Source of the DNA: Nelumbo lutea
Lineage: Eukaryota; Streptophyta; Magnoliopsida; Proteales; Nelumbonaceae
Direction: 5' to 3'
DNA length: 64,000 bases
Assembly (NCBI GenBank): GCA_022828595.1
Contig: JAKGHH010000003.1
Span: 14,632,934 to 14,696,933, forward strand
Shown here piece after piece: positions 11,868-23,604 of the stretch; the stretch's first letter is position 1, and each line of letters begins with the position of its first letter. The notes beneath the pieces were generated by a model. The model did not search any database, had not been told where the DNA came from, and saw only the letters and a program-made list of their open reading frames with translations. A program made the position numbers and the translations under genes.

Positions 11868-14800
11868 CTATGCTACTTCACTCAAGCTGATCTCCTCCAT
11901 GTGTTGTTCTGCATCCTACAAAGACAACGGAATTAAATATTAGAGCCATGCAAAATACATAGAGTAAATACAAAAAGAAATTTGCAGATTTATTAATGAT
12001 GATATCAAATACAGGTAGAACAATCATATATGCTAAGCTATGAATCCTATGATAAGTATGGTGAGTCCTATCTGTTCCTCATGTGAACTTGATGCTTCTT
12101 CTAAGACCATGGCCCCTGGCTGTTGACCATGTGATCCGACTTTGAAGGAGACCTGTGCCGAGAAATCCAGATCACATGCTGAATGGCAAGGACTCAGATT
12201 GGTCATAGAAAACGACATAGGTTCACCAATCCCTAGGTCCATAGGAAGCCCAACCCCTAGGTCCATAGGAAGCCCTAGAGTTTGTTCACCATGTGAGAAA
12301 CAAACGGATCACCTGGCACATGTTTATGATTCTGAGTCTAAAGGGTTTGAGCAAACTTCTAATTTGCACAACTCCTTCACAGTTTGCAGTCTAGAGGGTT
12401 TTTTATTACCACATATTTGAAAATTGGTCACTTTACCATGTTTTCTTTGTCTTCTTGCGATGTCTCCTCAACGCCGCCGATAGGTCCAAAAAGGGCTGGA
12501 AAAAGAAAAGAAGTAAAAATTATTACCCAAATTGATTGATTAATCATCATTGTCACCACCATCTTAAGCAGGTCAGCGAGCAAATCCAAACAGCCATGAT
12601 TCAAAAGCCAATCTAAAAATGCAAAACAGTTCTGTCTCAAGCACAAATATGAACTGATGTGCACATAGAGTGGGGCAAAGCAAGCAAATAAGGGCCCAAT
12701 GTTATCACTTATCACAAGGATAAGGGCCCTGCATCATCACAACTGGATGATTTCATCCATCCAAATTTACTTTCTGTCTAACAATGGAAAGGATGCCACA
12801 AAAAGATTAAGCATCTCATATGCTCAGAAATCATCCAGATTCAGCTAGTGCAACTTCAGCACTGGCAGTGTAACTACCATTTGACAAGCATCTACATTAT
12901 GTGCTTAAGAGTGTAAATCCAGATGCTAACAAGAAATAATTGTCTTCTACTTTACCTTTTTCACCAGAAGCGGTCTTTCCTTGATTCTTGATATCCTTTT
13001 CCTTCTTAGATGATTGCCCACTTAGCCTCTGAGATTTCTTTTGCATGTTGTCACTACCAATATCTGCAACAGATTTCACATTTGTGGAATTTCTATTCAA
13101 CGATACCCTGTTCTTGGTAGCAGCATTTTTTTTAAGAGAACCGTCCTTGCCAGTTTCTTTTACTTTGGCAGCTTGAGTACTTTCAGAGTTCAAGGACTTC
13201 AGCCTTAATTTCCTAGGTTCTGTACTAGAAGCATAGCTATGAACATCTTCATCAGAGGATCGAGAACTCTCTTCTGGCACTTGAGAAATGGTCTCTGAAA
13301 TCTGCAACTGCTCTAAATCTTCCATGATGTTATAGCTTTTAAGCAATTCTTTTGCAAGTTCTTCAAGTTCTCCAAGGTTGTGTCGACGTACATAGGCTTT
13401 CAGCTCTTCCCGCAATCGCTGCAGAGGCTGCAAGTTGGACACAAAATCATAAACGGTTAAATTAGTTTTTTGTTCTTTCACTTTTCGATATGCATAAGAC
13501 TATCTAAAACAAGTATAGACATCTGAGAGTTAACATCATGCACTTATTATATAAAGGATAACAAGGGAGACCATAGCTACTACTGTTATTGTTCTCCTAG
13601 TTCATTTAGCTATTCAAACGGCCAATCAATCAATCAGTAGGTATAGGTACATATTTATACCTATGCTTATGTATAAATGTGTACAGATAATAGGTATTTG
13701 ATTACCCAAGCAAATGCATTTAAGAACTGAATGTATTAAACAAAAATCAAAATGTATTCAATCAAAGACAAAGAGCTGAGTGTGATACAGGACAGTCAAC
13801 TAACTGGGGTTATCTTCACTTCGTGTATGATTCAAGTTTCGAAATGTATACTTGCCATGCATAGACATACTTCATGAAGCACAAATGCAGATTCGAGGAC
13901 ATGTCTACTAAATGAAACAATATTTAGCACATGGTGCATCAAAATGTGGTTATTTATCTACACATGTGAGATTCGTCTAGGCAGATATTCATCAAACGTA
14001 CCTCACATCCAGCCTCTAGGCCAAGCTTAAAGAATCCAAGTGAAATGGAGTGCTTAGAAGCAGATTCAGAGAGCTTAATCTGCGATAACCAATATGATGC
14101 TGAGGATAAAACACTGAATTTCCGGCGGTTCAGTGATTTGGATGCATCAGAAACCGGTGTTTCACTCTTCCGTTGACCATTGGCTGGCCTCTTTGCTCTA
14201 TTTTCGGATATTGGAGTTATGGTGCCAGCTGGTCTTGGAAGCGGGCTGGCAGTAGACTTGGCAGGAATAGAGAGCCTTCTAGGTGGCTTGGCATACTTGT
14301 CCTTTCCGGAGAGATCAAGAACACTAACGCTTTTGCTTACATTCGTCGCAGGCCTCCCCCTGAAAATATGAAATGTCGTTCAACATCGGTTAAATATGTA
14401 TTTCCATTAAAATATGGTTGCTTGCCCTGAAGGGTGTGAGAGCTCAGATTAGGAAGAAATATGCACATGGACAAAGTAGTGCATTCAACTTGCAATGGTG
14501 TTAACTTGATACGAATTCAACCCTACATTTTGGTCATTTTTTTAATTGATAATAACTATTAAACTACCGAAATATGTTTCTAGAAGTATTCTTAGAAAAT
14601 ACAATATGTAAAGAGGAAAAAGCATTTCCTCCTTCCAATTAGTCTCATTCCGTCCTGAAACTTGGAAACAGATTCCGAACATTACAAAACATTTTCTAAA
14701 CTTGTATTACTAGCTTAATTTCTTTGATTTCTCTATCAAAATATCCAGATTTAGAACTTTTATCATATTATTATCAACAACAAGTAGCATTTGGTTAGAA

Positions 14801-15765
14801 GAAGCTTAAATAAAAATAATATGCATACGACTAGATTTAATTGGAGATTAAATCGAGGTGTCCAAGAGATAATAAGCTGCCTAATTAACGCCTTCAGTCC
14901 TAGTTATTTCCAGTAGGACCAGGTGACCCTACAATATTCAATCTGGCTTTCGAGAATATTGTCATTAAGCAAAGCAAATGATGTTAATTACACGGTGTTA
15001 TTCCTGCAAAATAGTCTGCTTACGGTGGGGAAAAAAGTTGAAATGATTCAAAACAACCTGAATGAGCACCAGAACTGGCATGGGGACCCATTGTGGTAGT
15101 TCCATGCTGCGGGCTCATAAATGTTGGGGCTCATAAATCTGTATTTAACCATTGCAGCAGTTTCACTTGTCAAACTACAGAAAATGCTCATAAATAAACG
15201 AGATATTCCTGCAGATTTGCTTTCTTGAATTTGGAAATAATGATAATTTTAGTAATGTCTCTTTGATGCTGGTGGAAAAATTACAGAAATTTCATTTCAG
15301 TGCTTCATTAAAAAAACTAAAAGCAAAAGATATCGGAGGATAATTTTCTTCAAGAATTAATCTACTGCTAATGGTAAAGAATAGAGATATGCGTGATTCA
15401 TGACAAAACTTCGATAACCATCCAATTTTTGATCGGACGCATAATAACACTATCACATCAAGTATGTTGATGAACTACGTAGGCAATAAAATAGCAGATC
15501 AAAGAAGAGGGGGAAGGAAAGAAAACCTCTTAGAGGCAGAAGAGGACGACACATCCGCCGTGGCCGGTTTACCATCATTGGGTTTAATCGAAGATCGTAG
15601 TGGATATCGAAGTTTGGATCTTGCTGTATTTGATGAGAAATTCAAAGCAGAGAATGTTTCAGATCAAGTGCATATAAAAAAGGGAAAAAGGAAAGAGAAA
15701 AAGATAATAAAAATTAGGGTAGCGATGTTACCAGAAGCAGAAGATTGTTCCTTAATGGAGTCCAT
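11868..15765 (-). CDS. Plant protein of unknown function with conserved YWLSQIKL helix region
   Basis: Six coding exons with GT-AG borders and matching phases: 15765-15732, 15623-15527, 14359-14002, 13427-12956, 12495-12437, 11915-11868. They give 355 residues starting MDSIKEQSSASARSKLRYP and ending EEISLSEVA. Residues 1-110 are basic and Ser/Pro-rich and probably disordered. A conserved block around the third-fourth exon junction (SSASYWLSQIKLSESASKHS, then GFFKLGLEAGCEPLQRLREE) looks helical. The acidic, Lys-rich tail resembles regions of plant proteins loosely named after muscle M-line protein, which is a low-complexity match and not a function. I recognise a plant-specific family but no biochemical role. 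The charged low-complexity makeup fits a nuclear or cytoskeleton-associated protein, but this is inference. Confidence 0.8.
12231..12278. repeat. Two tandem copies of a 23-24 bp unit in an intron
   Basis: The unit CCTAGGTCCATAGGAAGCCC occurs twice in tandem, in the last intron of the unknown-function gene. On either strand it reads open for about 80 codons, but this is a by-product of the repeat and lies between well-supported exons. Confidence 0.8.
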
Positions 15766-16503
15766 GCTTTATGGCCGGATGATAGACAAAAGGAAATGCA
15801 GAAACAGAACTGAACAGGCTGAATGTGGAAAAGAGGAGCGGATAGTTTATATAGTGGAGGGAGAGGGAGAAGAGGAAAGCGGAGTTCTTGCCAAGTGGAG
15901 TTTGGGCGGGAAAATATAAAGAAATATCTGGAGTCCAAACTCAAAATAAAGATGTTTAACGGTCGAAAACGATTAAAATCAGGAGGTTAAGATCATATAA
16001 ATAAATCAGAGAGCAGTGCCAGAGAAGAAGCTGTCCTGTGGCTGTGACCCGTCTGCTGTTATTGTTGAACGCCTCCCGCGTCTTGGGCCCCACTTTAGTC
16101 GGTTCGCTATTTCGAATTTCAAATTCGAAGTTCAAAGTTCAAACCAAACCTTGTATCATCTATCGTTTTATAATCGCTCATGTGATGAGCTAAGGTCATG
16201 TATGGGTCATGGCGGGATAGCTGCTGGGGCCTTGGGCACAAAAATTTGGCACAACTTATTCTTAGGTCGGATTGAATGTAACAATTTGAACGGGTCCGGG
16301 GTTCCGCTTGGGGAGTACGTGTCGGTTTTCTGCGATATGCGGCGTTGGCAAAACGGCATTGGTTGCCAAATGATCAATAGAGTAAGAGTAGTGATAACGA
16401 CCAAAAAATAGATTAAGATGGTTAGATAATATGCATATATCATCATTTTAAGTATTAGTTAGAGATGAAGAGTGATTTGGCATTCCAGTGACATTGCGAA
16501 ACA
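15766..16503. other. Upstream region of the unknown-function gene
   Basis: Should contain the promoter and 5' UTR of the minus-strand gene beginning at 15765. A GC-richer patch at 16020-16410 has open frames on both strands but no domain. No core promoter motif was assigned. Confidence 0.35.
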
Positions 16504-17216
16504 TGATACGATAAGACTGTTGTATTACATTTTAGTGTCACACGAATAGTTATGGGTATCACTAAATTAAGAAAGTGTATCTTGGAACCGGTCCGAGCAT
16601 TTTGTATACAATTTGGGCACCTTGCGAGAGTGGCTAGTAAAACCTTGTCCAAGGCCGACGTGTGGTATTTTGTCAATACCGGTCCAAGGGACCTCAGCAT
16701 GAGGAATAACCTCCCCTAAAGGATTTATCGATCTAACTGAGGTCTAAGTGGCAACCTACGAGATATGCTCATCGACCTCCTTTATGTGTGTCTTATCACT
16801 CTCGAGTCCTCCGAAAGATAGCTCCTACATCGATCATTCTGGAGGCAACCATATAAAACAAGAAAGCCTAGTCCATGTGCGAAACAACTTCCGATGACTT
16901 TGGACCTGTAAATCATGTCCTCTTGGGGATAACGGACACAGTGCGTGAAGCTCATGCCAACCGTCGCATATATAAAGGCGCCCCCATTTTCTAAGAAAAG
17001 TACGCACGATTTAGCTCTCACAATTTACTAGCTCTCTAGTTCTCTCGCTTTTAGCTCTCTCAAAGCTCTTCGCTGACTTAAGCATCGAAGTGCCCCACCC
17101 CGGGTAAAGCAACCTGAACACTCTGATATCTGTCTTCTTGTAGCTTGACTAGGTGACCTACTCAATCAGGTGTCCAAGTTGCCTGCCAACAGGGAGCACT
17201 AGATTGCAAAACATCA
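16504..17216 (+). repeat. 5' LTR of the outer Tat element
   Basis: The right border is firm: ...AACATCA at 17216 is followed two bases later by a primer-site-like sequence. A TATA box (TATATAAA, 16969-16976) lies about 240 bp before the end, similar to the spacing in the inner LTR. The left border is uncertain because the 3' LTR is too damaged for comparison. Confidence 0.6.
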
Positions 17217-17217
17217 A

Positions 17218-17240
17218 TTGGCGTTGTCTGTGTGGGAACA
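17218..17240 (+). other. Primer binding site region of the outer element
   Basis: TTGGCGTTGTCTGTGTGGGA begins two bases after the LTR end. It is a decayed form of the TTGGCGCCGTCTGTGGG sequence usual at this place in Tat elements, where a tRNA 3' end primes minus-strand DNA synthesis. Confidence 0.7.
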
Positions 17241-19347
17241 TGCTACACAAAAGCTAAGTTCTCACACGTTCTCTGAGCCTCAAGTAATGGCATCCTCAAG
17301 CAACAATAGCAACGCCTGGATCAAAGGAACACCCACAGGGGGTAGAATCAGAATGATCAATCCAGACAAGTTCTAGTGGTCTCACCCGGACAAGCCTCAT
17401 CAACCCTGATTGCGAGGTCGTCTCTACAAGTCGAGCTCTTTGCAGTTCCCATGGGAGTGGGCAGCCAACGGATTGCAAAGTCGCCCTCGCAAATCAAGCC
17501 CTTCAAGGCTTCTGTGCAAGTCAACGACCTACAAGTAATGGAGTTGCCCCCACAAGTTGAGCCTCTTGTGGCTTTCATAGAAGACGGCCAACGTCTCCGA
17601 CAGATGATGCAACGCAACCACGACACCAACCTGCAAACACAGCAATATGAAAGCCAACCAGCTTGCGACGTGATTAACATGATCATTGGAGAGTTGGAGG
17701 TAGTAGCCAGTAAGTTCCGTTGCCCCTGTTAATCGAACCTTAGTTCGCAGGCTAGACTGTGGGGGGGAGAACCCGCCAAAGCAACAAAGAGTGGAAGAGG
17801 TGATCTACTTCAACGAAGACGATACACGTAGGATCTGTTACCCTCATAATGATGCCCTCGTAGTCAAGATCGTGATTCACGATTATGAAGTAAAAAGGGT
17901 AATCGCCAATTCCGGTAACTCGACAGGTATCCTGTTCCTTTGAGCTTGCGAGCAAATGGGCTGCAGAGGGAAGATTTGGCCTAAGCCAATGTGCTCCTAG
18001 TCTATTTTGGTGATGGGGCGACCCGAGCTTTGGTCCGATTAACCTATTCGTGACAGCAGGAACCGCGCCGAACAAGACGAGGTTGCAACACTACTTTCTG
18101 GTGTTGGAAACAGCGTCACCATACAATGCCATTCTAGGTTGATCAATTCTATACACTCTTAGAGTGGTGTTATCGACACATCACCTCGTAATGAAGTTTC
18201 CCATCAACCACAAAATAGGAGTAGTGTGCGGCAACCAGCTCGAATCGCGGAAGTGTTATGTTGCAGCACTGAAGGGCAAAGAAAAGCATGCTGTCAACAT
18301 CAACTTGGGGCCACCGTTGGAGAACATCGACGAAAGATCCCACCCAATGGAAGACACTGTCTTGGTGCCAATCTCGGATACCGACCCATTGAAGATAGTG
18401 CAGATCAACACACACCTCAAGGAACCACTACACTCTAAACTCGTAAGTTTTTTAATTAATAATCTATATGTTTTTGTTTGGTCGGCTGCCGACATGCCTA
18501 GCATAAACCCCTCTATGATAACCCATAGACTGAATGTAAACCTCTTAGTCAAGCTAATATAATAGAGAAAAAGGAACTTCACCTTGGAGAGGTGGAGAAT
18601 GATAGACAATGAGGTTGGGAAGCTCTTCGTGGCAAACTTCATGAGGGAGGTCAAATATCCGAGTTGGATTGTCAACCCAGTTCTCATGAAGAAGGCCAAT
18701 GGGAAGTGGCGTATGTACATCGACTATATAAACCCCAACAGAGCCTGCCTAAAGGATAGCTTCCCACTTCCTAAGATAAACCGCCTAGTAGATGCGACCT
18801 CGAGGTTTGAGTTATTGAGCTTCATGGATGCATACTCCGGTTATAACCAGATCCAGATGGATCCTACCGACCAAGAGAAAACAACCTTCATGTCTGAGCT
18901 TGGCTTTTATTGTTACAAGGTCATGCCCTTTGGCCTAAAGAACGTCGGGGTGACCTACTAATGCCTTGTGAATAAAACTTTTGCCCCTTTGATTGATGAC
19001 AAAGTAGAGGTGTAAATAAACGACATGGTCTTAAAGAGAAAATCCCATGAAACTCTAATTGCCAACTTGACTGATGTATTCTACGTACTTATAAAATTTA
19101 ATCTAAATAAGTGCGTCTTTAATGTCACGTCGGGAAAGTTCCTCGAGTACATAGTAGAATGACAAGGCATCGAGGCCAATCCAAATAAAATTCAAGCCGT
19201 TCTAGATATGCGACCTCTAGAGCAATAAAAGAGGTACAAAGGCTAATAAGTCAAATAGCTGCCCTAAACTGGTTTATGTCTAAGTCTGCTAGGCGGTGCC
19301 TTCCATTCTTTAAAGCCATCAAGAAGAACCAAGACTTTGAGTTTACT
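17241..19347 (+). pseudogene. Outer Tat gag-protease-RT remnant
   Basis: Multiple frames must be combined. Protease-like text is visible at about 17800-17940 (NEDDTRRICYPHNDALVV). RT begins near 18480 (WSAADMPSINPSMITHRL), with the conserved blocks INPNRACLKDSFPLPKI (RT motif around the first catalytic region) and MPFGLKN near 18925. The YxDD position at about 19013-19026 reads stop-IND. The RT connects by the 98-bp repeat to 27059. The coding potential is lost. Confidence 0.8.
19250..19347 (+). repeat. 98-bp direct repeat, left copy, at the inner-element junction
   Basis: Identical to 27059-27156 except for one base (T at 19286, A at 27095). It is outer-element RT/RNase H sequence. The sequence before it continues the outer element from the left, and the sequence after it is inner-element gag. 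Confidence 0.95.
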
Positions 19348-19370
19348 GAAGCAACAGACCTGCCGAACCA

Positions 19371-22300
19371 TTGCAGAAGCAGCCTCCGGAAGAGAGGCCA
19401 GTTCGTGGAACCATCCATGTAATAATGGGAGGATCCGTGGTAGCGGGGTGTACCTCGGCAGCAGCCCGGACTCCAGTTCGCGAAGCAGCCCTCAAAGAAA
19501 GGAACCCCCCAAAGAGACCAAAGACCGAAGAACCAATCTTTTTCACGGAGGACGACGCGCGAGGAGTCCACTACCCCCATGATGACGCGCTTGTCATTAA
19601 GCTAAGGATCAGCGACTTCGAGGTCAGGCGCGTACTCGTAGATTTGGGCAGCTCAGCGGACATCCTCTTCAAATCGGCATTTGACCAGCTGCAGTTAAAG
19701 AGGAGCGAGCTGAAGCCCGCGAACACTCCCCTGGTAGGTTTCAGCGGAGAGGAAGTTAGGCCCCTCGGAAAAGTAACTGTCCCTGTGGAAGTCGGCACAT
19801 GGCCTTGTGCGGTCAGACTCAACCATGATTTCCTGGTAGTCGCGACCCCCTCCTCATACAATGCCATAATAGGGCGGCCGATCACGCATGTCCTACGGGC
19901 GGCGGTCTCCACCTACTATTTGGCCATGAAGTTCCCTACGGACTTCGGTATAGGGGTAGCGCGGGGCGACTAGCTCAAGTCCCGCAAGTGCTACGTTGCC
20001 GCCCTAAAGGGAAAAACCAAGGCGGTCGACGACCTCGAGCTGGAGCGGCCGGCGGAGCAAGGTGAGGAGCGAGCTTCGCCCACGGAGGAAACAGCCACAA
20101 TCCCGACTTCAGCTACAGACCCAGCTCGCACACTAAGCATCGGAGCTTCCATCGAAGACCCCCTACGAGCCGAACTGATGAGTTTTTTACTTCAAAATTT
20201 AGATATTTTTGCCTGGTCCGCGGCCGACATGCCCGACATTAGCCCCGGACTGATAACTCACAAACTTAATACTGACCCTGTAGTCAGACCCGTTAGACAG
20301 AAGAAACGCAACCTAGCCCCAGAACGCTGGAGAGCGGTCGACGAGGAGGTTGAGAAGCTCCTCGCAGCAAACTTCATAAGGGAAGTCCACTACCCAAGCT
20401 GGGTGGCCAACCCGGTGTTGGTAAAAAAGGCAAGCGGCAAGTGGCGCATGTGCGTCGACTATACCGACCTGAACCGAGCTTGCCCGAAAGATTGCTTCCC
20501 CCTCCCCAGAATTGACCGCCTAGTGGACGCGACCTCGGGAAATGAGTTGCTAAGCTTCCTGGACGCCTACTCGGGCTACAACCAAGTTAGGATGGACCCA
20601 TCCGATGAGGAAAAAACCAGCTTCATTACCGAGTTTGGCCTGTATTGCTACAAAGTCATGCCCTTCGGACTAAGAAATGCCGGGGCAACTTTCCAAAGAC
20701 TTGTAAATAAGCTATTTCGGCCCCTGATTGGCACGAAGATAGAATGCTATGTATACGACATGGTCGTCAAGACTCAGTTTTCACAAGAGTTAATACAAGA
20801 CTTAGATTTTGTTTTCCAAATCCTGCGTCAGTTTAGCATGAAGTTGAATCCCAACAAGTGTGTCTTCGGCGTCACCTCGGGCAAGTTCCTAGGCTACATT
20901 GTCAATCGACGCGGTATTGAGGCCAACCCGGACAAAATAAAAGCCATTCTAGATATGAAACCTCCTCGGAAAGTAAAAGAGGTTCAGAGGCTAAACGGTC
21001 GCATAGCCGCTCTAAGCCACTTCTTAACTAAGTCAGCAGACCGCTGCCTACCCTTCTTCAAGGCAGTCAAAGGCAAAGGGTTCGAATGGACCCAGGACTG
21101 CCAGTTCGCGTTCGACGAACTAAAAGGTTACCTCGCTAGTATACCAACCTTAGCCCGGCCCGAGATGGGCGAGGTCTTACAACTGTACCTCTCGGGGAGC
21201 GACGAGGCGGTCAGTTCGGTACTAATAAAGGAAACAGACCGGGTCCAACGACCCATATATTATGTTAGTAAAATTTTGCAGGAAACAGAGGCAAGGTACC
21301 CGAAGATAGAAAAAGTAGCATACGCCCTAGTAGCAGTAGCTCGGAAACTCCGCCCGTACTTCCAGGCTCACACCGTCATCGTCCTAACTGACAAACCTCT
21401 TAGACAAGTTTTACTCAAACCCGAAGTCTCCGGCCGACTGACGAAATGGGCCATTGAACTCAGCGAGTACGACCTCCAGCACAAACCGACAACCGCTATC
21501 AAGGCCCAAGCTTTGGTAGATTTTATCGCCGAGTGCACTTTCAGCCACGAAGCTCCACAGGTCTAGCCCGAGGTCCCCATTTGCGGCGAACCCGGAGCTC
21601 CTGAGCCCATAGAGTTCGAACCCCGTGAAGTAGCACCCAGTGTGGCATCTCTCCTGATCAGGCGAAGAGCGAATTGGGATGAGGAGCCCTGGATCCTTCA
21701 CGTGGATGGTTCCTCGAACCGGTAGGGCAGCGGAGCTGGAATAGTCTTGTGCGGCCCGAGCGGCACAAAAGTAGAGTACGCACTACGCTTTGAGTTCGCG
21801 GCATCCAACAATGAGGCAGAGTACGAAGCACTGATCGCCGGGCTGGACCTAGCGCGAAAGGTTAAGGCAAAATACTTGGTCATCTGCAGCGATTCTCAGC
21901 TCGTGGTAAACCAAGTTACTGGCGAATACGAAGCACGCGATCTCTCCATGATCGCATATTTGGCCAAAGTAAAAGAAGCTCTGCTCAACTTCCGGTCACA
22001 CATCATCAGGCAAATCCTGAGGTCCGAAAACACTGAGGCCGACGCCCAGTCCCAGTTAGCCAGCACGAGTCACAACAATATGAGAACTGTGTACATAGAG
22101 GACTTACCTCGGCCTAGTATTCTCGGGGGGACAGAGGTGGTCGCTCCCATCTTAGAAGCAAAGCCGAGCTGGATCGATCCACTCGCGAGCTTCCTAATAG
22201 ATGGAACCCTCCCTGTAGAACGCAATGCGACCAAGAGGGTGCAGCACCAGGCGGCCAAATATGTCATAATAAACGAGCGGTTATACCGACGATCATACAC

Positions 22301-23396
22301 GCTCCCCTATTTGCGGTGCCTGCGACCTACCGAAGTCGAGTTTGTACTCCGCGACACTCATGAAGGCCTGTGCGGCGGACACTTGGGGGGCAGAGCACTC
22401 GCCCAAAAGGCACTTCGACAAGGATACTACTGGCCAACGATGAAGGCAGAAGCTGTCGAGCTCGTCAGAAAATGTGACAAGTGTCAGAAGCACGCTAACA
22501 TCCACCATCAACCTGCCTCCGACCTTAAATATCTCGCCAGCCCGTGGCCCTTTGCACAATGGGGCATCGACCTCCTAGGGCCATTCCCACCAGCAACAGG
22601 CGGAAGAAAATTCTTAGTTGTTGCAGTAGATTACTTTACGAAGTGGATAGAAGCCGAACCTCTAGCAACTGTTACGGCCCGAAACATACAGAACTTCTTT
22701 TGGAAGAACATAGTATGTCGGTTCGGATTACCTCGGGTTCTAATCTCTGACAATGGCAAACAGTTCGAGGATATCAAGTTCCAAGAGTGGTGCCAGGACA
22801 TGGGGATTCGGCAAAATTTCACGTCAGTCGCGCACCCACAGGCAAACGGCCAGACGGAAGTGATGAACAGAGCCATCCTGCGCGGACTGAAGGCACGTCT
22901 GGATCGTGCTAAGGGATTGTGGGCCGAAGAGCTACCAAGTGTCTTATGGGCTCACCGAACGACCGAAAAAACAGCCACGGGAGAAACCCCTTTCAACCTC
23001 ACCTACGGCACTGAAGCGGTGATCCCGGTGGAAATCGAAATACCAACGTTGCGTTTAGAAACATACGACGATCGGACAAACGGAGACAAGTTACGCACCA
23101 ACCTCGACCTACTGGACGAGGTAAGGGACCTCGCGCACATCTGAACAGTGGCATACCAGTAGCAGGTAGCTCGCTACTACAATAGCAGAGTAAAGCAACG
23201 AAGCTTCTGAGTCGGCGACCTGGTCCTCCGTAAGATTATGGTACCCGAACTCGGCGTCGGCAAGCTTGGACCTAATTGGGAAGGGCCCTATAAAGTAAAA
23301 ACAGCGCTCGGGGGCGCGTACGGATTCGAAACCTTGGAAGGCAAACGAGTACCCCAAACGTGGAACATCGCGAACTTTAGGCGATACTACCTATAA
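19371..23396 (+). pseudogene. pol: Inner Tat pol polyprotein, single frame with six nonsense codons
   Basis: One reading frame runs from the gag C-terminus to TAA at 23394-23396 without a frameshift. Domains: protease about 19540-19970 (VDLGSSADIL, then YNAIIGRP); RT about 20200-20960 (WRMCVDYTDLNRACPKDCFP, MPFGLRNAGATFQR); RNase H about 21100-21540; second, archaeal-type RNase H about 21690-22050 (HVDGSS, SNNEAEYEAL, SDSQLVV); integrase with HHCC finger about 22350-22500 and DD35E catalytic residues D (22569), D (22749) and E (22857); C-terminal region about 23170-23390. Stops lie at 19971 (TAG), 21564 (TAG), 21723 (TAG), 23142 (TGA), 23160 (TAG) and 23208 (TGA). The RT YxDD position reads YVYD (TAC at 20754-20756). 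The protein is inactive on present evidence. Confidence 0.9.
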
Positions 23397-23604
23397 ACCA
23401 CCTAGCGAAGTGGACGAAATCAAGCCATGTGCCACAAGGCAAGCCGAGGAACTTCAGCACATTATCAGCTCGGCAAAAATCAGTTCGCGGCATAAAAGGC
23501 CACGAAAATTTAAAAACCCGACAAAGAAACAGCTTGGGGAAGATGAGCAAGGGGAAAAAGACACTCCATTGCAAGAAACAGTACACTGGCAAAAAAAAAA
23601 AAAT

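Noticed and set aside
12142..12420. Small plus-strand gene with a repeated SIGSP-type motif
   Set aside because: It lies in the last intron of the unknown-function gene and its openness comes from a two-copy 24-bp repeat.
14173..14430. Plus-strand open frames of 63-85 codons
   Set aside because: They overlap the third exon of the minus-strand gene, whose frame and splice sites are much better supported.
15464..15919. 151-codon plus-strand frame
   Set aside because: It covers the first two exons and first intron of the minus-strand gene; composition is lysine-rich without a domain.
19640..19660. Protease active site DLG as a disabling mutation
   Set aside because: Tat proteases vary at the middle residue of this triad as I remember them, so loss of function cannot be claimed from it alone.
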